Positions 32,145 through 41,479 of a stretch of 64,000 nt of DNA are shown here, one piece after another. Below the pieces are notes generated by a model, which saw nothing but the letters and a program-made list of their open reading frames with translations, was not told the origin of the DNA and did not search any database. Each line of letters opens with the position of its first letter. Within the stretch, counting starts at the first letter, position 1. Source of the stretch: Tricholomella constricta (taxonomy: Eukaryota > Basidiomycota > Agaricomycetes > Agaricales > Lyophyllaceae); NCBI GenBank assembly GCA_013368375.1, contig JAACJP010000002.1, positions 248,001-312,000 of the forward strand, written 5' to 3'. The position numbers were made by a program, and so were the translations under genes.

Positions 32145-35100
32145 TTAATCCAAAGTCAGGTCGATAGGATCACCTTCAATCCCCGTACCAGGATCCTGAG
32201 ACTCGTTAGAAAGCACAGCTTCAATATCAAAGTCTATCTCCTCCCGCTTCACCCTGCGCTCTTCTTCCTTATTGTGTTGCTCCTTGGCCCAAGTCTCGAA
32301 GTCAAGCAATGTGTTTGAGGCCTGCCAGGAGTGGAACAAAACTTGTAAGCTCCGAGAAATATTCATGCCTCGTCGAGTAGCTTCATCAACGATGGGGCAG
32401 GCCTCGTCTATGGGGTGCATTACGTTCCCAAAAGTGCGGCTTGTTCGCAAGGTTTCGATGGCCCGAGAGCGCGAGAGATGGAGATCGTCCTGGATGATAA
32501 GGACTGCAGCTTTGGGGACCAGTACCTCACGGAGGAAAGTGTCTTGAGAAAGTGGGTGGATGTGGGTCGCGTCGATAGAGAAGGAAAAAAGATGCTGTAA
32601 AGCAATAAAAATGATTTGATAGCCTTGCTCTCCGTAACTGTTTGAGAACTGATCAGATATACTGCGTGAGACGGGGAAGGAGAAGACTGGAATGACTCAC
32701 TAGCCAGCACCGAATTGAGCGAATCTCGCACTCGAATACTGCGACGATGCACCCTGCATTCGTGCAGCACCAGTCCTCCCATAGAAACTCTTCGCATCAG
32801 CAAAAAAGACGTTCCTGGTGTCAGTCAACACTTTGACAAGTGCAGGATGATGTGCAACAACACGATCGAAGAGGCTTGCGAAGCTGGGAGCATCAGGCCA
32901 GCCAGCCCGCCGTGCATGAGGAAGCTACTCGCGCTCAAAAGTATGACGCTGACAGAAGTCTACGAAAGTAGTAAAAGTTTCCGTTGTGCGATGGAGGCGA
33001 TTATTGGGCATGGGATCTAGTCTCGACTTTTTCTCCAACGATGCGCGTTGACGAAGCAAGCCAGAAGTCGGGTTGTCCGGAAGTGGTTCGTCGCAGAAGG
33101 GGCATAGTAGAGCGTGATCGATATCGTCATTGTCATCGTCAGAGCCGTAGTCGCAGAGGATATTTGCAAGTGCAGAGGATATTCCTGTAGTATTTACAGG
33201 AGCTGGTTGAAGCGAACTCGAGTGTAGGATTGGTGAAAGAATTGGGAAATCTCTCGGAATAGGAGCAATGACACGAGGAATAGCAGGAGCTGTCAAACTT
33301 GAAAGTGGAGCAGCGGCAGTAGGAACAGGGGCATTGGTGATAATGATTGAGCCTAGAGTCGTCGAAGGAGGTGATTTCGCATGACCAGCAGGAGGGAAGG
33401 GGGTAGGGGCATTGGGATATTCATCATCATGATCAGAGTTCATAGTGAGATCGATGGCGGAAGTGGCGAGAGTGTGGTGAGCACCTGTAGGTGTCCAGGA
33501 CCTCACCGCGTTGGTAAATTCACGCCAGGTGGCAGCTTTGACATTGCCCATCGCGATGAAGTGGTGCCGAAGTCCCTGAGGCGCTTTCTTGAAGACACTC
33601 TTGTACTTGCAGACTGAAGACTTCGAGTAGCTGAATCCAAAGACCTTGGGGAAGCTCTCGCTCTCTGTAACTTTGCGTGGATCTTGATCGATGAGGTGCT
33701 TGATCTGCTTCCATCCTGTCTCCCAACTCGCGATCGGGAGGTCCTGCAGTGTCTTGACTATCGCAATGCCGTTAACTACCTTCAGTTCTGAACCTAGATT
33801 GAGAACCGTGTCCTGATCAGGTGGTTCGACTTTGGAAACATTGTGTGGAGGAGGGGATGAGGCCGTGAGATCGATGGCGAGGGAAGACAATGAGGAAGGT
33901 GTCGAGTGGGATACTCGAGTCTCCGATGTCTTTGTGACCTTCTTGAGAGGCGATACGAGCTGTATATTGCTGGAGCGTTTGGTTCCTGATGCACGCGGTT
34001 GCTGCCCTAGCTCATCAGTAATGCCAGGACAATCATCGAGTGAAAGCTCTTCCTCGAATGATGGACGAAATCGTAAAAGGATGCGACGACCTTTCTCAAC
34101 GATGACTGGTGTATTGGCATTAATCACCATCCAATTGCCGGCATCCCAGTAGTCAAATAATGACCTTTCCGTGAGTTCGAACTCAGCCATGAGATCGGCG
34201 AGCGTTGTACCGATTTCAAGTTGCGGATAAGTCTTGATTTCACGTCGAAGTTCAATCGGGGGAGCACCACTCTATTTATCAGACTTGTCAGCAAATGGTC
34301 AACAGTACGGAGACGAGAATGACATACCTTTCGGTAGATGACAAATGTGCATGTCTTCTTGGAAATCTCATCCATTTGCTGCCGACGTACTTTGAGAGAC
34401 TCCATAGATGCCTTGTCCACATCTGCGGCAGTTTTCTCCTCGAGCCAGTTGGGGCCTATAGGTTGTGCTAGCTGACGACGCCGATGTTGTGTTGCAGTAT
34501 GCTGCGATGATTGAGAGGGATGGGGTTGAGAGGGAGGAGGTAGCTGCAATGTACTTAGAGGTGTTGGAGATGATGGCTCGGGAGTAGACGAGGCCGGAGA
34601 GTTTGAGGATTGAGATTCTGGAGTTGAAGAGCGCGAGTCATCGCGGGCCTGTAGCGCTGGCTGCCGAGGTATGAGTACCGCGGTATCAGAGATGGCGAGG
34701 ACTTTGTGTGCCTTGCATGGATCGCGTGGACAATTATTAGCCCTCGCGTTGAGGGCTGCATCTCTGCAGCAAGCTTTGCATTTTAATTCTATGCAAGCCT
34801 GACTCCCTCTCGTAGGGTTTCAGCCTCTGGTCTTGCACTTGTTGGTACAGAAGACCGCACCATCGGCAATAAGTGGTGGTGGAGCAGGACGAAGAGGCGC
34901 ATTGGTGATATCATCAGAGAGTGGTGCTCCAGTTTCCCTTGCAAGCACACGCTGCACTAGCCTCTCCGCGTCGATATATTGGTAGGAGACATTGGTATGG
35001 AAGTGGGTCCAGTGGCATGATCCCTGAACGCACTGAAGGGAGAATAAGCAGTGATGCACAACGTAAAGCTAAGACGAGCGACGTACAGTTTGAACAATTC

Positions 35101-35212
35101 TTCCTCGTAGATGATGCTTCCCAGGTGAAGTGCCTTCATAAACGCGGAGAGAACCCATCGGTTGCTTACAATGAGTACATGCAGCGATGCGGGTGATGGG
35201 TGGATCAGGCAT
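32145..35212 (-). pseudogene. RTC4-like domain gene with two premature stops
   Basis: Minus-strand exons 35212-35087, 35032-34328, 34271-32701, 32637-32145. The ATG at 35212 opens a zinc-binding start (CTHCKQPMGSLRV, KHHLRGRIVQTCVQGSCHWT), then CTNKCKTRG and CKACCRDAALNARANNCPRD. A disordered middle follows. The C-terminal domain has the layout of basidiomycete RTC4-like proteins: LLCPFCDEPLPDNPTSGLL, KKSRLDPMPNN, FCQRHTFERE, LPHARRAGWPDA, AKSFYGRTGA, YYGEQGYQII, TFLREVLVPKAAVLII. Two in-frame stops break it: TGA at 34820-34822 and TAG at 32925-32927, the latter exactly where relatives carry Gln. Both are one C-to-T change from a sense codon (CGA, CAG). RTC4 proteins are poorly understood; yeast Rtc4 is linked to telomere capping genetics. 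It is a passenger of KDZ-1. Confidence 0.68.
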
Positions 35213-35466
35213 CTTGTATTCCAGTTACTAGTACAGAGATAATTGTATATAAAGACCTTGAGAGACTGCTTTGATAACGGGTCCCCAGCTTTGTCCATTT
35301 AAGAGAATTGAAGAGAGAGATGGTGCAGAGCGCACAGGCACGACATCTTTAGTTAGAGAGCACTTCGACGAGATGGTGAGCGCTTTGACAAGGCTGATCG
35401 CGAGCTGAGAACGTGGGCAAGCTTTGGCAAGAGTGGGCCCCAGATTTCGATGAGCAGCATGAGGAT

Positions 35467-35565
35467 CGGGGCTTTGATAACAACAGGGGCTTTGATAACG
35501 ATGATGAGGGCTTTGACATCGACGACGAGAGCTTTGGCATCGACGACGAGGGCCTTGACATGATC
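35467..35565. repeat. 21-bp minisatellite near the KDZ-1 right end
   Basis: Five imperfect copies of a 21-bp unit built on GGGCTTTGAYAWCGAYGAYGA. Related GCTTTGATAAC strings occur further left around 35270. It lies inside the last few hundred bases of KDZ-1, where subterminal transposase-binding repeats would be expected. Confidence 0.65.
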
Positions 35566-35628
35566 GGCCACGATGAAGAGACTCGGCACGTGCACAGGGG
35601 TCCGAGGTCCGAAGTCCGAGGTCCGCGC

Positions 35629-36950
35629 ACCTGGACCTGTGACCTGGCCGATCCGACTTTCTGGGTTTTTTCTTCCCACTCTGAGACCTGTTCGGTCCCG
35701 TGACTGCGCCCTCGCGGGCCGTATGTCTCGACGCCATTCGTCGCGCCCCCGTCGTAGCGCGCATCGTCACCGTCGCCCGCCGGGAAAGGGCTGTCCAGTC
35801 CTTCACCCCAATGAGTTCGAGGTAGCTGTCCAGCGCTTCGAGCTCCTCACATGTCTTGAGCGGCTCCCATGTAGAGTCGCCCATTGTCCACTTGACCAGG
35901 AAGGACACCTCCTTCCCGGTCCACTGATGCGCGACAATTTCGTCGACATAGTATTCGGTTTCGTCGGGGGCCCCAAAATCATAGGCCTCCGGCGTCGCTC
36001 TGTTAGGAAACAGAGCGTCGTCATTCGCCTGATGTGGGCGAATCCTCGATATATGGAAATGCGGGTGTATCCTGCGCTTCCTAAGAGCTTCTGGTAACTC
36101 CAACACATAGTTGGACGTCTCCGGAAACACCTCGAGGACCCTGTACTGGCCCACGTATTTAGGTAGTAGTTTACCCGCCCTCCCGGACGGTAGGGACAGG
36201 TTATCCGTTGATAGATAGACAAGGTCGTCCTTACCTATCACTGGATCAGGTCTCCTCCGCGTGTTCGTGTGGTGTCGCTGAAATGTGCGTGCCGCGATAA
36301 TCGCGTCGTGCGCCGCTGCCATGTTTCGCAGCGCATTCGCTGCGAACTCCTGAACCCCCGGTGGCGCTTTCGTCCCCGGGTCGATCTTCGTCATCACCGT
36401 TGGCATATAGCCGTGGTTAACCTCAAACGGGGCGAACCCCGTTGCCGCGCTAATACTCGAATTAATTGCGAATTCGACCATCGGCAGCGCTACGACCCAG
36501 TCCCTCTGGTCTGGTCGTATACACGATCGGATGATCTGCGCGATCGACCGATTCACCCTCTCTGTGGCACCATCCGTCTGAGGATGGAACACTGTAGACA
36601 TCAATAGCGTCGACCCCATCAGTCGGTGTAGTTCCTTCCACCACTTGGATGTGAACTTGGGGTCCCGGTCGCATACGATCGAGCTCGGGAGACCGTGCAG
36701 TCGCACTACCTCCCTCATGTAAATCCACGACAGCTGTGACGCCGTCGTTCTCGTATTCAGTGGTACTAGGTGCACCTGGGACGTCATCCGGCATACCACT
36801 ACCCACAAGTAGTTGTATCCATCCACTTCCGGGAACGGACCTACAAAGTCCATCCCGATCGACTCCCATGGCTTCGTGGGTATCGGTAACGAGTGCACCA
36901 GCCCCGCCGGTGCTCGGTACTCTCCTTTCGTCGTTATACACGTCTGGCAG
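35629..36950 (-). CDS. Gypsy-2 integrase, catalytic core and chromodomain-like tail
   Basis: Continuation of the integrase whose first part is at 43291-43525, after the Gypsy-3 insertion. The junction completes the zinc finger (CASC | QTC). The catalytic core shows IGMDFVGPFPEVDG (Asp 1), VCDRDPKFTSKWW (Asp 2) and HPQTDGATERVNR (Glu). The C-terminal part has the DNA-binding SH3-like stretch (KDDLVYLSTDNL, PKYVGQYRVLEVF) and a chromodomain-like segment (EYYVDEIVAHQW, FLVKWTMGDSTWEPL). The basic tail runs to the KDZ-1 insertion. If KDZ-1 is removed, the next codons lead to a TAG at 27734-27736, so the protein had its natural end there. Confidence 0.85.
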
Positions 36951-37440
36951 TGTTAGGGCGACCTCAGCGCAGAGCTTAGTCGTGCTGGCAGAGGGGAATC
37001 CAATGTTATATTATGTACGGTAGAGAGAGCGCAAGTAGACCTACCTGGCAGAGGGGAATCCAATGAGAATAGAGTAAAGGATTCCCCCATGTCAGGAGGA
37101 TGACTATATACGAGTAAGATACGTGAGGGCCGGCTCTCTGGGGTGTATGGTACGTAAATGATAACGGATGAGCAGCGGCGCGTGTATGTACACGTTCCCG
37201 ACGCTGTCCGATCCTCGTGGCTCAGGGTGCGGGCACGAGGTCGGGCGACCGACGTCGGGATGTCGGACGTCGGGATCGGGCGCGCGCTGGAAGGGGAGGT
37301 AGGGACAGGGATGTATAAGTATGTACACCGACGCTTGGGTCGGAGCGTCGGGGTCGGGGGCGCGATCGGTCGGGAGCGATCGCACGTGTCGGGGGACAGT
37401 CGGTGAGCGTCGGAGGGCGTGAACGGGCGTTCCCCTAACA
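36951..37440 (-). repeat. Gypsy-3 3' LTR
   Basis: 490 bp, almost identical to 42801-43290. Contains an internal direct repeat of CTGGCAGAGGGGAATCCAATG-type sequence about 60 bp apart. The polypurine tract AAAAGGGGGGG on the minus strand abuts it at 37444-37454, overlapping the last codons of pol. Confidence 0.93.
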
Positions 37441-40400
37441 TCACCCCCCCTTTTGAATTGCAACGACTCGGTGCGGGGCCGCGGTGGCGAAGACGGCCGG
37501 GGATAACGTGAATATGCCACGAATGTGGCGGGCAGCGTCAGGGTTGTCACGGTGGAACTTTCGTACCAGATCGGGGGCGGCGACATTTTCGCGAGGTTCC
37601 CAAGAAGCTTCTTTGTAACCATAGCCCTTCCACAGGACCTTGTACTGTAGTTTTTTGCGGAAGGTTCGGCTATCGAGGATCTTTTCAACTTCGTAATGGG
37701 GTTCGTCGTCGATTATGTCGGGGGGCGGAGGGGGATCGGATCGACGACCTTCGATCGGATCAGCAACGGCAGGGATGAGCTTCACGACGTGGAAGACTGG
37801 GTGGATGCGCTTCATGGACTGAGGCAGTAGGAGGCGGTATGCAAGCGGGCCGACTCGCCTTTGCACGATGAAAGGGCCAAGGTAGCGATGCGACAACTTC
37901 TTAGACAGTCGGGTCGTAGAAATGTCGGTCGCGTCCAAGTATACCTTGTCGCCAGGCTGGTAGTCGGGCGTTGGGGCGTGCCGCTGGTTGTAATACCGCT
38001 CCATGTCGTCTTTGGCCTTTGAAAGCGCTGCCTTGGCTTCCTCCTGTGCTTCCTTCATGCGCTCAACGAACTCGTCTGCTGACTCGTTCTTGGAAGCGCC
38101 CCGACGCGGCTCAAAGCCCATGCGCGGATGCCGACCAGTGTCAAGCAGGAAGGGGGTCTGCTGCATCGCCGAATGTACATGGTTGTTGTAACTGAATTCG
38201 GCGTCGGGCAGGAGGTCCTCCCAATCGTTCTGGCGCTCATTGCAGAAGACTCGCAAGAACTGTTCCAGTTCCTGGTTGACACGCTCTGTCTGTCCGTCGG
38301 TCTGTGGGTGGTACGCCGTCGAGGCCGACAGCTTGATACCCAGAAGTCTGTACAGTTCGCGCGTGAACTCGGCGACGAACTGTGGACCTCGATCGGAGAC
38401 GAATGCGTCGGGGAGACCGTGCAGCTTCCAGACGTGGCGACGGTAGAGGTTCGCAGCTCCCAGGGCCGAACAAGTCGTGTGCAACGCGATGAAGTGCGCG
38501 CGCTTTCCGACCGAATCCACGACATTCATGATCGCGTCGTGGCCGTTGGACTCTGGAAGTTCGGTGATGAAGTCGACCGATACGACATTCCATCGGCCTT
38601 CGGGGATGGGAAGCGGCTGCAGCTGTCCGACGGGGAGTTGGCGGCGGGGTTTCGTGCGCAAGCACATGTCGCAGGTGCTGGTGTAGGAACCGACAAAGCG
38701 CGACATCTGAGGCCACCAGTAGTTGCGCGACACCAGCTCTAACGTCTTCCAGCGACCCGGGTGACCGGCGATCTTGGAGTCGTGGTGTTGTTCCACAATG
38801 CGTCGGCGAAGGTCAGGAACGTTCGGGACATAGATCCGTCCACGGAACGTGAGCAGACCGCCTTCCTCTCCCCACTTGCCAAAGCGAAGGGAGCGGCCGG
38901 CGATCTTGGATGCTTTGACCAGTTGCGCCGCTTTCGCGACCGCATCCTCCTGAGCCCCATCGCGATTGCCCTTGCGGATCGCTTTCAGCACATCATCCTC
39001 CTCTCCGACCAGTGCAAGGCCTTCAGTTGCACGAACGGCGAAGAATTCTGGTTTGAGCAGCACGATGTTGGCGTTGTCGGCGCTTCCGTCGCCATGGTCG
39101 GGGCGACGCGATAACGCGTCGGGTTTGCCCATGCTACGGCCAGGACGGTGGTGGAGGGCGAAGTCGAAGTTAGCGAGGTAAAGCGACCATCGGGCTTGAC
39201 GCCGATTGAGTTTCTTCGCGGTGAGGAAGTACTCAAGGTTCTTGTGGTCGGTCCAGATCTCCACCTTGTGCTTTGCGCCTTCTACAAAGTGTCGCCATTC
39301 CTCCAGAGACCGGATGATCGCCAGCATCTCTTTGTCATGGATCTCGTAGTTCCGCTCGACGGCGTTCAAGCTCTTCGAGTAGAACGCGACCGGGTGCCAC
39401 TTGCCATCGGACGGCGACTCTTGCGACAGGACTGCGCCCGTTGCGAAGTCGGACGAGTCGGCTTCGATGCGGTACGGTCGATCGTCGTCGGGGAACATGA
39501 GGACTGGCCCCGATGTGATCGCAGACTTCAAAAGGGCAAAGGCCGACTGCTCCGACTCTCCCCATCGCCAGGCGACGTCCTTGCCTGTCAGATCGAACAG
39601 GGGTCGGGCGTGGTGCGAGAAGTCCTGGATGAACCGTCGGTAGAAATTGGTGAAGCCTAGGAACGCTTGCACCTCCTTCTTGTTCTTCGGCGCCGGCCAT
39701 TCCAACACTCCAGCGACTTTAACCGGATCCATTTCCGCTTGCCCTTGCGAAATGATCAGCCCAAGATACTCGATCTTAGTCTGCTCAAATTCGCATTTCT
39801 CGGGCTTTAAGAACAGCTGATGTTCGCGGAGTCGGTCCAGTACCAGTCGCGTGACCCGACGGTGTTCCTCTAGCGTCTTTGTATAAATCAAGATGTCATC
39901 GAGGTACACGCAAACAACACCTTCAGCGATCAGATCGCGGAAGATATCATTCATCATGGTCTGAAATGTGGCGGGGCTGTTCGTGAGGCCGAAGAACATG
40001 ACGAGCGGCTCGAAGAGGCCGCGATTCGTCCGAAACGCTGCCTTCCACTCGTCGCCTTCCTTGATCCGTACGTTGTTGTACCCCCATCGGACGTCCAACT
40101 TGGTGAAGTACCGCGCGCCGCGAAGGTTATTCACCAGTTCGCTAATGAGGGGCAGCGGGTATCGGTTCTTCACCGTGAGCGCATTGAGCGTCCGATAGTC
40201 CTGAACCAGTCGGAGCGACCCGTCCTTCTTCTTGATGAAGAAGACCGGTGACGCCATGGGCGACTTGGACGGTCGGATGCGACCTGTCTCGAGGTTCTCC
40301 TTGAGGAACACGTCGAGTTCGACCTGTTCTGCCGGTGAGAGCGGGTAGACCTTCGTGCCCGTCGGTGACGCGCCCGGCTCCAGTTCGATGGCATGGTCCC

Positions 40401-40500
40401 ATTGCTTGCGCTCTGGAAGCTCATCGAATGCGACTTTGGAGAAGACATCTTCAAAGTCGTGGGGTGGGTCGGTATTGCGTCGCGGAAAGTTCTGGGCACG
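37441..40500 (-). CDS. Gypsy-3 pol: reverse transcriptase, RNase H, integrase, chromodomain
   Basis: Frame opens after a TAA near 40508 and runs without stop to the TGA at 37441-37443, directly at the 3' LTR. RT: KDGSLRLVQDYRTLN, then VCVYLDDILIY (catalytic YLDD). RNase H: YRIEADSSDFATGAVLSQE and IHDKEMLAII. Integrase: HHDSKIAGHPGRWKTLELV with CDMCLRTK (HHCC), VSVDFITELP, VSDRGPQFVAEF and QTDGQTERVNQELEQ (D,D,E). C-terminal chromodomain: HYEVEKILDSR, YKVLWKGYGYKEASWEP. No internal ATG is needed because translation should come from upstream. The frame differs from that of the protease and the two do not overlap, so a second recoding event, a short intron or a small lesion lies at about 40500-40527. 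Confidence 0.92.
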   Translation of the reverse strand, partial: RAQNFPRRNTDPPHDFEDVFSKVAFDELPERKQWDHAIELEPGASPTGTKVYPLSPAEQVELDVFLKENLETGRIRPSKSPMASPVFFIKKKDGSLRLVQDYRTLNALTVKNRYPLPLISELVNNLRGARYFTKLDVRWGYNNVRIKEGDEWKAAFRTNRGLFEPLVMFFGLTNSPATFQTMMNDIFRDLIAEGVVCVYLDDILIYTKTLEEHRRVTRLVLDRLREHQLFLKPEKCEFEQTKIEYLGLIISQGQAEMDPVKVAGVLEWPAPKNKKEVQAFLGFTNFYRRFIQDFSHHARPLFDLTGKDVAWRWGESEQSAFALLKSAITSGPVLMFPDDDRPYRIEADSSDFATGAVLSQESPSDGKWHPVAFYSKSLNAVERNYEIHDKEMLAIIRSLEEWRHFVEGAKHKVEIWTDHKNLEYFLTAKKLNRRQARWSLYLANFDFALHHRPGRSMGKPDALSRRPDHGDGSADNANIVLLKPEFFAVRATEGLALVGEEDDVLKAIRKGNRDGAQEDAVAKAAQLVKASKIAGRSLRFGKWGEEGGLLTFRGRIYVPNVPDLRRRIVEQHHDSKIAGHPGRWKTLELVSRNYWWPQMSRFVGSYTSTCDMCLRTKPRRQLPVGQLQPLPIPEGRWNVVSVDFITELPESNGHDAIMNVVDSVGKRAHFIALHTTCSALGAANLYRRHVWKLHGLPDAFVSDRGPQFVAEFTRELYRLLGIKLSASTAYHPQTDGQTERVNQELEQFLRVFCNERQNDWEDLLPDAEFSYNNHVHSAMQQTPFLLDTGRHPRMGFEPRRGASKNESADEFVERMKEAQEEAKAALSKAKDDMERYYNQRHAPTPDYQPGDKVYLDATDISTTRLSKKLSHRYLGPFIVQRRVGPLAYRLLLPQSMKRIHPVFHVVKLIPAVADPIEGRRSDPPPPPDIIDDEPHYEVEKILDSRTFRKKLQYKVLWKGYGYKEASWEPRENVAAPDLVRKFHRDNPDAARHIRGIFTLSPAVFATAAPHRVVAIQKGG

Positions 40501-40526
40501 GAGTTAGCAGCGTGCGCTTCCGCAAG

Positions 40527-41479
40527 TCACTGCGATGTCGTTTGGCTGGCCCGAATATGTTCGGCGGTCGGAGTCGGATGGATCGCGGTCGCGAAGATGC
40601 GATCGCCACTCAGGAAGGTTTCCACCAGGAAGTCGTCAGACTCTGGGTCAGGTTCCTCCAGGATCGGGGTGTAGGGGAGGAACTCCTCCTCATCAGAGTC
40701 GTCCTCAACATACGGGTTGGTCGGGGCTCGCAGGTCGGGCTCAGTCATCGGTATACCGTCGGCTCGACAGGCGCAGATCGCTGCGCGCACTTTGGTGCGT
40801 GCGCGCCGATCGGCTTTGACCTCGTCCTTGCAGGTGCCGCACTGCGTCGGACAGCGACTCATCTTCACCTCCTTGGTCTCCCAGTCGATCTCGGGGTTAT
40901 GGTTTTTAAGCCAGTTGAACCCGAGGATCATGTCTTGCTTGCCTAACTGGGTGACCCCGAAGACGGCTCGTTCGGTATGACCGTTGTATCGCAAGACAGC
41001 TTCTACGATGCAAGAGACCGAACCGCCTTCGTTGAGAGTGCCGTCCACATTGTAAACCGGGGATGGCCGACTAAGCACCTTGGTCGTGAGCTTGTGTTTC
41101 TCGACGAAAGCGACATTGAGAAAACTGCCGGTCGCTCCGCTGTCCACTAGGGCAGTGACGGCATGCGACTCCTGGGTGTCGGTGGTCTCCAGTTCGACGT
41201 TGAGCCACAGGGATCTGGGGCAGGGGGAGGCAGCGGCGATGAAGCGACTAGGGAGTCGCTTTTCCCAGCGGGGTAGGCCACGACGCGACGGGGCGATCGG
41301 CTTTGCGACTGCGATCGGTGTCGTCGGGTCGGAGGGGTTTTGTACGTCTTTGTCGGTCGGTTCACTCGTCGGAATAGCAGCAATATTAGGTGTATTGGCG
41401 TATTCTACGGATAAAGGAGCGAACCGATTACGACTAGACAACGGGGGCGTACGTTCCACCCGTTGTGTAATTAAAAACC
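40527..41479 (-). CDS. Gypsy-3 aspartic protease frame
   Basis: Retropepsin-type protease: TALVDSGATGSFLNVAFVEK holds the catalytic DSG. It is followed by the flap-like region, and FGVTQLGKQDMILGFNWL matches the conserved ILGxxWL end. The frame lacks an ATG at its start (first codon after the gag stop is GTG) and is open leftward through the end of gag in the -1 register, so it is most likely made as a gag-protease fusion by frameshifting at 41474-41480. A Cys cluster follows (CPTQCGTCKDEV). It ends with TGA at 40527-40529. Confidence 0.85.

Larger units (their letters stand above)
27749..35628 (+). mobile_element. KDZ-1: KDZ DNA transposon with passenger gene, nested in Gypsy-2
   Basis: Insert of about 7.9 kb at the very end of Gypsy-2 pol. 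The string ACCTGGACCT occurs on both sides (27739-27748 and 35629-35638), giving a candidate target duplication of 8-10 bp; Zisupton-type elements are known to make 8-bp duplications. The ends are inverted: the left begins with CGGACCTCGGACC repeats and the right ends with the complement (GGTCCGAAGTCCGAGGTCCG). Removing the insert restores the pol reading frame to a stop codon at 27734. Contents: transposase (+), an unidentified minus-strand stretch, and an RTC4-like gene (-). Exact ends are uncertain by a few bases. Confidence 0.75.

Noticed and set aside
37158..37406. 82-codon open frame repeated identically at 43008-43256
   Set aside because: It lies inside the two Gypsy-3 LTR copies and is identical because the LTRs are. 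Arg/Val/Gly-rich with no motif.
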